This document shows positions 8,482 through 16,939 of a stretch of 64,000 bases of DNA, one piece after another. The notes beneath the pieces are model-generated. The model saw nothing but the letters and a program-made list of their open reading frames with translations, searched no databases and had not been told where the DNA came from. The stretch is from Brenneria izadpanahii (lineage in GTDB: Bacteria; Pseudomonadota; Gammaproteobacteria; Enterobacterales; Enterobacteriaceae), in the NCBI RefSeq assembly GCF_017569925.1, contig NZ_CP050854.1, positions 1,488,001 through 1,552,000 of the forward strand, given 5' to 3'. Position 1 is the first letter of the stretch; each line of letters begins with the position of its first letter. A program made the translations under genes and the position numbers.

Positions 8482-8536
8482 CCCGCCATCTGAATGGCGG
8501 GAAGTGCGATCGAAAGTTCGATCCTGCTAAAGCAGG
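8482..8536 (+). other. Three tandem hairpins in the leader of the amidohydrolase gene
   Basis: CCCGCCAT/ATGGCGGG (8482-8501), GATCGA/TCGATC (8508-8523) and CCTGC/GCAGG (8523-8536) follow one another with almost no spacing and end 36 bases before the ATG. They look like a structured 5' leader. No T-run follows, so they are not standard terminators, and I cannot match them to a known riboswitch class. The rest of 8078-8572 is AT-rich and without a gene. Confidence 0.45.
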
Positions 8537-8572
8537 CCGAATAGTGCTTGAGCGAACGAGCGGAGTGTTGTT

Positions 8573-9817
8573 ATGGGGCCGTATTTTGGTGCCGAAGAAA
8601 TCGGATGTTTACTGGAAGAGCTGAGTCTTTTTTCCATAACGACGGGAAAAAGCGGCGTAACGCGGCTGGCTTTCGGTGAAGCCGATGAAACTGCGCATCA
8701 TTTTCTGGCGGAGAGAATGGCGTCGTTGGGGCTTAACGTGAGCCGCGATGCGATGGGCAATATTTTTGCGCGCTTACCGGGGCGGGATCGATCGCTACCG
8801 GCGGTGGGTACGGGTTCTCATATTGATACCGTGCCGTCCGGCGGTCTCTACGACGGAACCCTGGGGGTCGTCGGCGGCTTATATTCGCTGTTGCAGTACC
8901 GGCCCGGAGAACTGCGCAGAGATTTGGAACTTGTTGTTTTCAGAGGCGAAGAGTCAAGCCGCTTTGGTTTCTCCTGCATTGGCAGCAAGATTTTAACCGG
9001 CCATAGCGACGAGGAAAAATGGCGTGAGAATACCGACGATCATGGCTTGAATGTTTTTCAGGCGATGGAGCAGAGCGGTTATTCCGCGAACCAGCTGGCG
9101 CGCTGCGAACTGGAGGCTCAACGCTATTCGGCATTTGTGGAGCTGCATATTGAACAAGGCCGGATACTGGAAAACGAAGAGAAGGCCATCGGCATTGTGT
9201 ATGGCATCGCCGCGCCGACCCGTTATCGGGTAACGGTGACCGGCTGCGCCGATCACTCCGGCGCCACGCCGATGTATCAACGGCACGATGCGCTGGTGGC
9301 CAGCGCAATGATTATTAACGATATTAATCATGCCGCCTGCAAAGAGATTATTTATGGAACGGTAGGCACCGTCGGCAAGCTGGATGTTTTACCGAACGCG
9401 ATGAACGTGATCCCCGGACTGGTGAAATTTTATGTTGATATCCGTGGCGTCGACCCGGCCAGTATTCGGCGCGTCGCCGAGCGTCTGAAAGATTCGGTCA
9501 GTAAAACCGCCAGAGAAAATGACGTTGATATTTCACTTGAGCTGGTCGCGGAGGAAACCCCGGTTCCGCTTGATAATGCTATTTGCGATGTGATTGAAAA
9601 CGTCGCTCTTGAGCAGGGGGTCAGCTACCGGCGCATGTTGAGCGGCGCCGGGCATGATGCCATGTATATGGCCAGCAAATATCCTACGGCCATGATATTT
9701 GCGCCGTCGAAAAACGGCATCAGCCATCATCCGGACGAATACACCAGTCCGCAGGAGATTATTACCGCGGCCAAAGTGTTGAAGCAGACGCTAGGGCAGT
9801 TAGCCAATGCGGATTGA
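8573..9817 (+). CDS. M20-family Zn-dependent amidohydrolase (N-carbamoyl-L-amino acid/allantoate type)
   Basis: Hydrolyses an N-carbamoyl or ureido group to ammonia, CO2 and an amine in the family. At 414 aa it has the usual length. Metal-site residues are in GSHIDTVPSGGLYDG (His83, Asp94), GEESSRFG (Glu126/127) and VELHIEQG (His192). The dimerisation/substrate region has GCADHSGATPM (His228), and the C-terminus has SGAGHDAMYMA and ISHHPDEYTSP. A GGAGTG ribosome site precedes the ATG. Allantoate, ureidoglycolate and N-carbamoyl-amino acid hydrolases cannot be separated by eye. No allantoinase or ureidoglycolate gene is nearby, while PyrK/PyrD are, so N-carbamoyl-L-aspartate is a good candidate substrate. 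Confidence 0.88.
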   Translation: MGPYFGAEEIGCLLEELSLFSITTGKSGVTRLAFGEADETAHHFLAERMASLGLNVSRDAMGNIFARLPGRDRSLPAVGTGSHIDTVPSGGLYDGTLGVVGGLYSLLQYRPGELRRDLELVVFRGEESSRFGFSCIGSKILTGHSDEEKWRENTDDHGLNVFQAMEQSGYSANQLARCELEAQRYSAFVELHIEQGRILENEEKAIGIVYGIAAPTRYRVTVTGCADHSGATPMYQRHDALVASAMIINDINHAACKEIIYGTVGTVGKLDVLPNAMNVIPGLVKFYVDIRGVDPASIRRVAERLKDSVSKTARENDVDISLELVAEETPVPLDNAICDVIENVALEQGVSYRRMLSGAGHDAMYMASKYPTAMIFAPSKNGISHHPDEYTSPQEIITAAKVLKQTLGQLANAD

Positions 9818-10705
9818 TTAGAAACGGTCCAGCGTTTCCTGTAATAACCGGCAGGCTTCTTCGCCTTTGGCGGCGTTATTCCAAAGCCCATCAAACAGCG
9901 ACTGGTGATGAAGAATCGCCTCTTTTGATGAAGAAACCCAGGCTACGCCTGAATGAATATTAGGGAGTTCGCCGAGGCGGAACGGGCTGGAAGCAACCGA
10001 GAGCGGTTCGCTGTCTTTATAAAAAATTTGAAATGTGGATGAGGGAATAGTCTCGGTTGTGATCGCCACCTGAACAATGTGCTTTTTCTCTTCAAGAACC
10101 TGCAGCAGGTGTTGAACTTCCTGCCGCGCCAGCAGAACACGTTCCATTCTGGCGCTGGGGGAAATATTCAGCGTGCCGATGAGGCCCAAATGAATAAATT
10201 TTTCAATATGTTGAATGCCAATAAGGTTATGGATTTTGGGCAGATGTTTATTCAGATGAGATTTTCGTTCAAACAGGATATCAAGCGTTTGCAGCGATTT
10301 TTCGTCCAGATCATCTGAATGCGCACGATTATTATCTGCTTCCAGTAGCATCTGTTTCAGATAGTCATCGTAGTGTTCGGACGTCAACAGATAGGAAAAA
10401 GGATCGAAATGGGAATAAATACGCGTGGAGTTCTCTTCAAGCTGGCGCATTCTTTCAAAGAAGCCGCTGGCATGGGAATAGTATTCCATCCCGACGCCAA
10501 GCAGCGTTTCGAATGTGGTATGCAGGCACTCGGCCAGACGTTCAAGCGTTTCGATTTTCTTTATATCGCCTTTTTCAAGCCGATATACGGCGGCACGGGA
10601 TATGCCAAGCGCCGAGGCAATTTGCTCGGCATTTAATGAGGCCGCTATGCGATAAGCTCTCAGTCTTTGTCCGATAGCCAGATAATCGATCGCGGTATTT
10701 TTCAT
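9818..10705 (-). CDS. XRE-family transcriptional regulator with long C-terminal domain
   Basis: A 295-aa DNA-binding protein. Residues 8-65 form a Cro/C1-type helix-turn-helix (LRAYRIAASLNAEQIASALGISRAAVYRLEKG). Residues 70-295 are a helical ligand-sensing region of a type found in regulators of catabolic clusters; its ligand is unknown. Its stop abuts that of the amidohydrolase (convergent, no gap), and PyrK/PyrD begin about 420 bp beyond its start. It is the only regulator in the block and therefore the likely reader of the GTATCA-N4-TGATAC dyads near the transporter and amidohydrolase. No copy of that dyad is seen before its own start. Confidence 0.85.
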   Translation of the reverse strand: MKNTAIDYLAIGQRLRAYRIAASLNAEQIASALGISRAAVYRLEKGDIKKIETLERLAECLHTTFETLLGVGMEYYSHASGFFERMRQLEENSTRIYSHFDPFSYLLTSEHYDDYLKQMLLEADNNRAHSDDLDEKSLQTLDILFERKSHLNKHLPKIHNLIGIQHIEKFIHLGLIGTLNISPSARMERVLLARQEVQHLLQVLEEKKHIVQVAITTETIPSSTFQIFYKDSEPLSVASSPFRLGELPNIHSGVAWVSSSKEAILHHQSLFDGLWNNAAKGEEACRLLQETLDRF

Positions 10706-10928
10706 GGTACTCTATATGCCAAAAATTTGCGTGATTTTAACACTAAAGGATCAACCTGACAATGTGGCGCGCCCGTGCGGCGGCCGAGTTCATCGGCGGA
10801 TACCTGACGGGAAAACCGTATTACCGGCGGCGGACCGATTAACTGTAGTACGAACTTCGTCCAGGGGGATATAACCTCGTTGGCGATATAACGGTAATGG
10901 TGAAATTGATTAGCTCTTTATTTTAATT

Positions 10929-11015
10929 ATGGTTGCCTCACCAGGGAAACCGAATAAATTCGCGCCGTAGGATTGCGGCGTAATAAGGATTGCTGCTCTA
11001 TCGCTACGCCGTTTT
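10929..11015 (+). promoter_or_regulatory. Attenuator-like leader upstream of pyrK
   Basis: A 13-codon reading frame (ATG at 10929, TAG at 10968-10970) is followed 5 bases later by a hairpin, CGGCGTA (10976-10982) with TACGCCG (11005-11011), and then TTTT. The order resembles leader-peptide or UTP-sensing attenuators of pyrimidine genes, but the mini-frame has no clear ribosome site. The rest of 10706-11124 holds no gene. Confidence 0.35.
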
Positions 11016-11124
11016 ATAAAAACAAGATGCCATTTTAATTTTACGTTTTTTTATTCCTTATGCGGATAAACACCAAAAGCGAGTTATTGCGTAACAATGA
11101 TTCTGATTATTAAACGGAGACATC

Positions 11125-11925
11125 ATGACTGTTATAGATGGGACCGCTCGGGTTATTAGTAACCAATGGGTAAACAGTGAATACAAGCACATGGTGATTC
11201 ACGTCGGGCAGGTTGCATCGCAGGTCAAGCCGGGGCAGTTCTTTAATCTGCTGTGTCCGCAAACCGATGCCGACAAACCCTTTTTTCGTCGTCCCATGAG
11301 CACCTGGTTTGCCGATGAGCAGCAAGGGCGGGTGGATTTTCTCTACAAGGTTGTGGGGGCCGGCACGCGCGGGCTTGCCACGTTGAACCCGGACGATCGG
11401 TTGAACTATCTTGGCCCGCTGGGGAAAGGGTTTACGCTGAAGCCCGGCTACCGCCATATTCTGGTGGTCGGCCGGGGCGTGGGGCTGGCGACGCTTGCTC
11501 CGCTGGCGGAACACGCGGCGGCGATGAATATTCAGGTTACGGCGTTGCTCAGCGCCAAAGATCGGGAACGCCTGATGTCCCAGCGCCGTTTTCTGGATAG
11601 CGGCGCGCAGCTGATTGAAGTGGTGGATAGCGATGGTTCCAGCGCGACGGAAAACGTGGAGCGCCTGATTCGCGTGTTGCACCAGCGCCTGCCGATTGAC
11701 GCCGCGTATACCTGTGGTTCGTCGCGCCTGATTCGCTTGCTGCAAAAGCTGTCGGCGGAACTGTATTTTGAAGGGGAAGTGGCGCTGGAACAGCAGATGG
11801 CCTGCGGCCTTGGCATGTGTTACTGCTGCGTGCGCCCGATGAAAGTCGGTATGAGTGGAAAGCTGGAAAGTAAGCGAGTGTGCTATGACGGTCCCGTTTT
11901 TAACTTACGGGAGGTGGCGCTGTGA
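11125..11925 (+). CDS. pyrK: Dihydroorotate dehydrogenase electron-transfer subunit PyrK (class 1B)
   Basis: The FAD/[2Fe-2S] subunit that links the dihydroorotate/orotate reaction of PyrD to NAD(H). At 266 aa it has the normal PyrK length. The flavin motif RRPMSTW is near residues 54-61, the NAD domain begins with ILVVGRGVGLATLAPL, and the cluster cysteines are Cys227-x4-Cys232-x2-Cys235-x17-Cys253. GGAG lies 5 bases before the ATG. Its stop overlaps the GTG start of pyrD (GTGA), so the two are translationally coupled. Class 1B enzymes are typical of Firmicutes and Archaea, while Enterobacterales use quinone-linked class 2 PyrD for biosynthesis. This pair is therefore likely catabolic or salvage-related. 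Confidence 0.85.
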   Translation: MTVIDGTARVISNQWVNSEYKHMVIHVGQVASQVKPGQFFNLLCPQTDADKPFFRRPMSTWFADEQQGRVDFLYKVVGAGTRGLATLNPDDRLNYLGPLGKGFTLKPGYRHILVVGRGVGLATLAPLAEHAAAMNIQVTALLSAKDRERLMSQRRFLDSGAQLIEVVDSDGSSATENVERLIRVLHQRLPIDAAYTCGSSRLIRLLQKLSAELYFEGEVALEQQMACGLGMCYCCVRPMKVGMSGKLESKRVCYDGPVFNLREVAL

Positions 11926-12854
11926 TCGATCTATCAGTCAATATCAATGGGTTAAAGTTGGCTAATCCGATTATGCCCGCTTCCGGCACCTTTGCTGAGG
12001 GGCTAACCGAGGTGATGGATGTTAATCGGCTGGGCGCTTTTGTCACTAAAACGTTTACCCTGCATCCGCGTGGCGGGAATCCCGTTCCCCGGGTTTGCGA
12101 GCTGGATGGCGCGATGCTCAATTCGATAGGCATCCCAGGAAAGGGCGTTGATCACTTTATTCAGCATGTGGTGCCGTTCTGGCGCCGCTATCAGCCGCCG
12201 CTGGTTGTCAGTATTTCCGCCAATACCGCGGATGAGTTCGCCAAACTGGCCGAGCGGCTAAGCGATGTTGAAGGTATTGCGGCAATTGAAGCCAATATTT
12301 CCTGCCCCAATATAGAGGCGGATGGTAAAGCTTTCGCCATTGAGGCGGCGTCAACCGCCAACGTTATCAGGGCATTACGCCGCGCGACGCGTTTACCGCT
12401 GTGGGCGAAACTGACCCCCAATACCGCCGACATTGCCGCTGTTGCCTTGGCGGTTGAAAATGAAGGCGGCGATGCGATTGTGGTCGGCAATACCTTGCTG
12501 GGGATGCGTATCGATATTCAGACCCGCCGTCCTAAATTGGGCAATATTATGGGCGGGTTATCAGGGCCGGCGCTTAAGCCGATTATGCTGCGTATGGTTT
12601 ATCAGTGCCGCAAGCAGGTATCCATTCCGATTATCGGCTGCGGCGGCATCAGTCAGGCGGACGACGTGATTGAATATTTTTACGCCGGGGCCAGCGCGGT
12701 TCAAGTGGGGACGGCAACCTTTATTCATCCGAAGGCGATGATCGCCATTCTTGACGATCTTAACGCCTATTGCCGGCAGCAGGGGATTGAGCGCATCGCC
12801 GATCTGACCGGCGCCATTATTGATGACGTTACGCCGTATGACGGGCTTTCCTGA
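11922..12854 (+). CDS. pyrD: Dihydroorotate dehydrogenase class 1B catalytic subunit
   Basis: An FMN-dependent TIM-barrel enzyme interconverting dihydroorotate and orotate. The 310-aa protein shows FMN-contact residues (VTKTFT, Lys43), NSIGIPGKG, the catalytic cysteine in EANISCPN (Cys128) and the phosphate-binding end (IIGCGGISQADDV, AVQVGTATF). It lacks the C-terminal ferredoxin domain of dihydropyrimidine dehydrogenase PreA and the N-terminal membrane helix of class 2 PyrD. A GTG start with GGGAGG upstream overlaps pyrK. Partner PyrK would allow NAD(H)-linked turnover, so orotate reduction is possible. The sequence does not show which direction operates. Confidence 0.88.
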   Translation: MIDLSVNINGLKLANPIMPASGTFAEGLTEVMDVNRLGAFVTKTFTLHPRGGNPVPRVCELDGAMLNSIGIPGKGVDHFIQHVVPFWRRYQPPLVVSISANTADEFAKLAERLSDVEGIAAIEANISCPNIEADGKAFAIEAASTANVIRALRRATRLPLWAKLTPNTADIAAVALAVENEGGDAIVVGNTLLGMRIDIQTRRPKLGNIMGGLSGPALKPIMLRMVYQCRKQVSIPIIGCGGISQADDVIEYFYAGASAVQVGTATFIHPKAMIAILDDLNAYCRQQGIERIADLTGAIIDDVTPYDGLS

Positions 12855-12941
12855 ATAACCGGATGCGGACGGCGCAACGGCGTCCATCTGCTGGCGGCGG
12901 GCGCGAGAATAAATCGCGCCTCGCTCCGCCGTCGGTACGGA

Positions 12942-14477
12942 TTAAGCCGGCTCTTCCTCGATATTCAGTTTCCAGCCGGCGACATCCTGCCAGAATTCCT
13001 GCTCCCGCTCTAAATCCAGTTGGACGAGATTATTCTGGGCGAAAAAATCGCGCGGGAATATCAGCGTCCAGTGGTTATCGTCGGTGCTCAAGCGCAGCGT
13101 TTCCGGCGTGGTGGTGGCCTGTCGCTGATTATTCAAGAGCGTGGCGAGACGCAATAGCTGAATCATGGGCAAGTACTGTTTCTTTTTGAACAGATTCAGG
13201 CGCGGCAGCTCTTCCAGCTTGATGGCCTTGCGGTGATAGCGCACGATCAGGGAAAGCAATAGCTGCTGTTCCTGATTGAAGCCGGGCAGGTTGGTATTTT
13301 GCAGAATATAGGCCGAGTGGCGGTGCATGCCGCTCTGGTTTATTCCCAACCCCACTTCATGCAGCATCGACGCCCAGTTCAGAATCGCTTTAAGCTGCGG
13401 ATTAACCTGATTGGGATTTTGCTCCGCCCATTGCGCGTATAACAGCTCCGTGGTTTCCAGCACCCGGCCGGCCTGTTCGCGATCGATATTGTAATGGCTG
13501 GCAAGACTTTGCGCCGTGCGGATACGGATATCTTGATGGCGGAAACGGCCTTCCATTTCATACAGCACGCCTTCGCGCAGCGCGCCGTCGGACAGACGCA
13601 GTTCGTTGATTGATAGCGCGTCAAAGATGCCGCACAGGATCGCCAATCCGGGAACCAGCACCGACTGCCTGTCTTCCGTCAGCCCCGGCAGGCTCAACGA
13701 TTTGAACGATTTGAACTGTAGGATCTGATCGCGCAGCATTTCCAGCCGTCCCGGCGTAATCAGGCCATCTTTCTTACCCATTTCCGTCAAGATTTCATGG
13801 GTGGCTTTAATGGTGCCGGACGCTCCCAGCGCATATTTCCAGCCGTAGATGCGGTATTCCCAGGACAGCGTTTCCAGTTTTTGGGCCGCCGCCAGGCGAG
13901 CGCGCTTAAAGTTGCTTTCGCTGATTTCGCCATTGGGGAAAAACTGCTGGGCAAAGCTGACGCAGCCCATGCGGCGGCTTTCGATCAGCATCGGCTCAAA
14001 GTCCTCCCCGATGACCAACTCGGTGGAGCCGCCGCCGATATCGATCACCAGCTTGCGGCCTTTCTCCGGCTGAGTGTGCTCCACGCCCATGAAAATCAAC
14101 CGGGCTTCTTCATGACCGGAGATGATTTCGATCGGATAGGGGATGATATCAGCGGCCCGGCGCAGAAACTCCTGTACATTTACCGCCTGACGCAAGGCGT
14201 GAGTGCCGACAATCGACACGTTCTGCGGAGGAAACCCCTGCAGCCGTTCGGCGAACAGCGTCAGACAATTCAGGCCGCGCTCCATGGCTTCTTCGCTGAG
14301 CACGTTTTGACTGTCCAGTCCATCAGCCAGATAAACGCGCTGTTTTAAACGGCTAAGCACCTGAAGTGCGCCGTTTACCACGCGGGCGATTACCATATGA
14401 AAACTGTTGGAACCCAGATCGACAGCAGCAAATTCCTGGGGTTTTACGACATTGGTCTCTTTGCTAGTTAATGGCAT
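12942..14477 (-). CDS. ppx: Exopolyphosphatase
   Basis: Removes terminal phosphates from polyphosphate and may act on pppGpp. The 511-aa ASKHA-fold protein has phosphate-loop motifs [12 protein letters not shown] (near the start) and [12 protein letters not shown], followed by the HD-like C-terminal region ([21 protein letters not shown]). Its ATG overlaps the ppk stop (TAATG), so it is translationally coupled to ppk. It matches E. coli Ppx along its length. Confidence 0.96.
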   Translation of the reverse strand: MPLTSKETNVVKPQEFAAVDLGSNSFHMVIARVVNGALQVLSRLKQRVYLADGLDSQNVLSEEAMERGLNCLTLFAERLQGFPPQNVSIVGTHALRQAVNVQEFLRRAADIIPYPIEIISGHEEARLIFMGVEHTQPEKGRKLVIDIGGGSTELVIGEDFEPMLIESRRMGCVSFAQQFFPNGEISESNFKRARLAAAQKLETLSWEYRIYGWKYALGASGTIKATHEILTEMGKKDGLITPGRLEMLRDQILQFKSFKSLSLPGLTEDRQSVLVPGLAILCGIFDALSINELRLSDGALREGVLYEMEGRFRHQDIRIRTAQSLASHYNIDREQAGRVLETTELLYAQWAEQNPNQVNPQLKAILNWASMLHEVGLGINQSGMHRHSAYILQNTNLPGFNQEQQLLLSLIVRYHRKAIKLEELPRLNLFKKKQYLPMIQLLRLATLLNNQRQATTTPETLRLSTDDNHWTLIFPRDFFAQNNLVQLDLEREQEFWQDVAGWKLNIEEEPA

Positions 14478-16549
14478 TATTCAGGTTTTTCTCCGGGTTG
14501 CTCCAGCGCTTTAATGTAATCATAGACGGCATTTTGTCCGCGCACCTTACGACGGTTGCCGCGTGATACATAACGATTACTCAGCTCTTTATCAATCACA
14601 CGGGCTTTCACCGTATCGCTGAACAAAATATTAAGGATGTCCAGAATGCGATGTTTCAAAATGGGATCGAGAACTTCGACGGCGACCTCAATACGGTAAT
14701 CGATGTTACGCGTCATCCAGTCGGCTGAAGAGAGGTAAACTTTTTTATCGCCCCCGTTATTAAACACATATACGCGGTCGTGTTCCAGATAACGATCGAC
14801 GATGCTGATAGCCTGAATATTTTCACTTACGCCCGGTAAATTGGGGATCAGCGAACACATGCCGCGCACCAGCAGATTGATTTTTACGCCAGCGGCAGAG
14901 GCCTGATACAGTTTTTCCACCAGCCCTTTATCCACCAGATTGTTTACCTTAAGGGTAATGCTAGCCTCAATGTTCGCTCGCGCATTTTCGGTTTCTTTAT
15001 CGATCAGCTTATACAGTTTATCACGTGAGTTCTGGGGAGAAACCAGTAGATACTCAAAGGAGACCGGGCGATAGGGGTTTTCGATGAAGTTAAATACGCG
15101 GCGAACCTCATTGGTAATACGTTCATCCGCGGTAATCAACGAGTAGTCGGTATAGATCCGCGCGGTCTTCTCATTGAAGTTGCCGGTGCCGATGTGGGCG
15201 TAACGCACGATGCCATCCCCTTCCCGGCGCGAAATCAAAAAGAGTTTGGCGTGAATTTTCAGTCCCGGCACCGAGAAGATTACGTGAACGCCGGCTTCGG
15301 TCAGCCGTTTGGACCACTGAATGTTGGCTTCTTCATCGAAACGCGCCTGCAGTTCCACCACCACGGTGACTTTCTTGCCATTGTGGGCCGCATGGATCAT
15401 GGAGTTAATGATGCGGGAGTCTTTCGCCACGCGGTAAATGTTGATTTTGATCGCCAGAACGCTGGGATCGAACGAGGCCTGACGCAGCAGTTCCAGCACG
15501 TGCTCGAATGTGTGGTACGGATAATAAAGCAGCACGTCGCGTTCGCGGATGGCGTCGAAGCCATTGCGGAAGTGGTTGAACCCGTCGTGGCGCAGCTGCG
15601 GCAGCGCTTTATTGACCAGATTGGCCCTGCCGACGTTGGGGAAAGAGATAAAGTCTTTAAAGTTATGGTAACGGCCGCCGGGTATCACCGAGTCATAGGA
15701 GGAGATCCCCAGTTTTTCCTGCAATACGGCGACCATCGCGTCCGGCATATCACGCTGATAAACAAACCTGACCGGTTCCGCCGTCAACCGCTGTTTCAGG
15801 CTGGAGGACATCAGCTCCAGCAGGCTGGATTCCATTTCGGTCACCAGATCGTACTCGGCGTCGCGCGTCATTTTCATCGAATAGGCGTTCAGCGCGTCGT
15901 AGTCGAAAAAGCCTTTGAAGATGTCATTCAGACAGTAGCGCAGAATGTTATCGATCAAAATCATGGTTTTCCGGCGGCGAGGCGCTTCCGCCGGCAGGTT
16001 AACGAAGCGGGGCACTTTGTCTGAAGGGATTTCCAGCAACGCGTAGTTCGTCTCGTCGCCGCGAATAATTTCGACCGCCAGATAGGTGTAGTCGTCTTTC
16101 AGGAACTGCACCAGATTGGTGTCATGCAGGATCAGGATCGGCGTGATGTGCGGACGTAAATGCTGTCTGAAATATTCCCGCAGCCACTCCTGCTGGTTCG
16201 GGGAAACCTGGCGTTCGTTAACCAGAAAAATCTGGTTACGCGCCATTTCCAGTAATAACTCGTTGTAAAGACTATCGAATAGCTGATCTGTTTTCAGGAC
16301 GCGAGCCTGAATTTTTCCCAAAAGGTGTCGTAAATTATCGCCTGAACCTTGCTCTTCGTTAATTAGAATTCGTCTTTTCAGATCGGCAAAACGAACTTTA
16401 TAGAACTCATCAAGATTGTTGGAGTAAATGCCAAGAAAGCGCATACGCTCAATCAGGGGGTTGCTTTTATCTGCCGCTTCCTGAAGTACTCGTTCATTAA
16501 AGGATAACCAGCTTAACTCTTTCTCAATGTAGAGTTTATCCTGACTCAT
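14477..16549 (-). CDS. ppk: Polyphosphate kinase 1
   Basis: Reversibly builds polyphosphate from ATP, peripheral to the membrane. About 690 aa. The N-terminus [21 protein letters not shown] is nearly identical to E. coli Ppk. The phospholipase-D-like catalytic domains carry the autophosphorylated His in [13 protein letters not shown] and the second essential His in [12 protein letters not shown]. The ATG at 16549 is preferred over a GTG two codons upstream because GGAG lies 5 bases before it. It is the first gene of ppk-ppx and is divergent from a Pst-type transporter, so phosphate import and storage genes share a regulatory region. Confidence 0.97.
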   Translation of the reverse strand: MSQDKLYIEKELSWLSFNERVLQEAADKSNPLIERMRFLGIYSNNLDEFYKVRFADLKRRILINEEQGSGDNLRHLLGKIQARVLKTDQLFDSLYNELLLEMARNQIFLVNERQVSPNQQEWLREYFRQHLRPHITPILILHDTNLVQFLKDDYTYLAVEIIRGDETNYALLEIPSDKVPRFVNLPAEAPRRRKTMILIDNILRYCLNDIFKGFFDYDALNAYSMKMTRDAEYDLVTEMESSLLELMSSSLKQRLTAEPVRFVYQRDMPDAMVAVLQEKLGISSYDSVIPGGRYHNFKDFISFPNVGRANLVNKALPQLRHDGFNHFRNGFDAIRERDVLLYYPYHTFEHVLELLRQASFDPSVLAIKINIYRVAKDSRIINSMIHAAHNGKKVTVVVELQARFDEEANIQWSKRLTEAGVHVIFSVPGLKIHAKLFLISRREGDGIVRYAHIGTGNFNEKTARIYTDYSLITADERITNEVRRVFNFIENPYRPVSFEYLLVSPQNSRDKLYKLIDKETENARANIEASITLKVNNLVDKGLVEKLYQASAAGVKINLLVRGMCSLIPNLPGVSENIQAISIVDRYLEHDRVYVFNNGGDKKVYLSSADWMTRNIDYRIEVAVEVLDPILKHRILDILNILFSDTVKARVIDKELSNRYVSRGNRRKVRGQNAVYDYIKALEQPGEKPE

Positions 16550-16939
16550 TTTCACTCCGTTAGACTATGTGCTGAAGGTCTATCTATATCCAATAAACAC
16601 AAGATGTAGCCGGCCGGCGATCGTGCGCTCTCCCTAAGTTTAGCCAACTCGGTGAACCGGGTTAAAACCCCGCCGAAGGAGGATTCAAACGCGTCATACA
16701 GCGACCCCGAAAGGAAGAAGTCTGGTGAGAGGTCGGGTAATTTTGACAAGCCGACACCGCTACAACTTGAAAGACGAAGGATATAACAACATTATGGCGC
16801 GCTCATGACGATAAAATCCAATACGCAGACAGACTTACCGTTGTCATATTATTAGGGTAAAGGCAACATATGCTACCCCGTTTTATGCGGGATGAACAAA
16901 TAAAGAAACTCTGACGGATTGAATATCACGGCGAGCGCG
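16550..16939. other. Divergent promoter region, ppk and Pst-type transporter
   Basis: A 390-bp spacer without a convincing gene. A weak Pho-box-like half (TTGTCAT at 16841-16847 followed by ATTA) is present, but the second half-site does not match. PhoB control of either unit is plausible from family knowledge but not demonstrated here. Confidence 0.4.

Noticed and set aside
11110..11745. 211-aa open frame opposite pyrK
   Set aside because: Antisense to a well-supported PyrK with intact cofactor motifs.
15194..16024. 276-aa open frame opposite ppk
   Set aside because: Antisense to the conserved core of Ppk; no domain and no ribosome site.
16552..16749. 65-aa frame just upstream of ppk
   Set aside because: Overlaps the ppk ribosome-binding region, no Shine-Dalgarno sequence and no similarity; more likely leader DNA.
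16841..16860. Pho box before the Pst-type genes
   Set aside because: Only the first half-site (TTGTCAT) fits; the second half does not match CTGTCAT.
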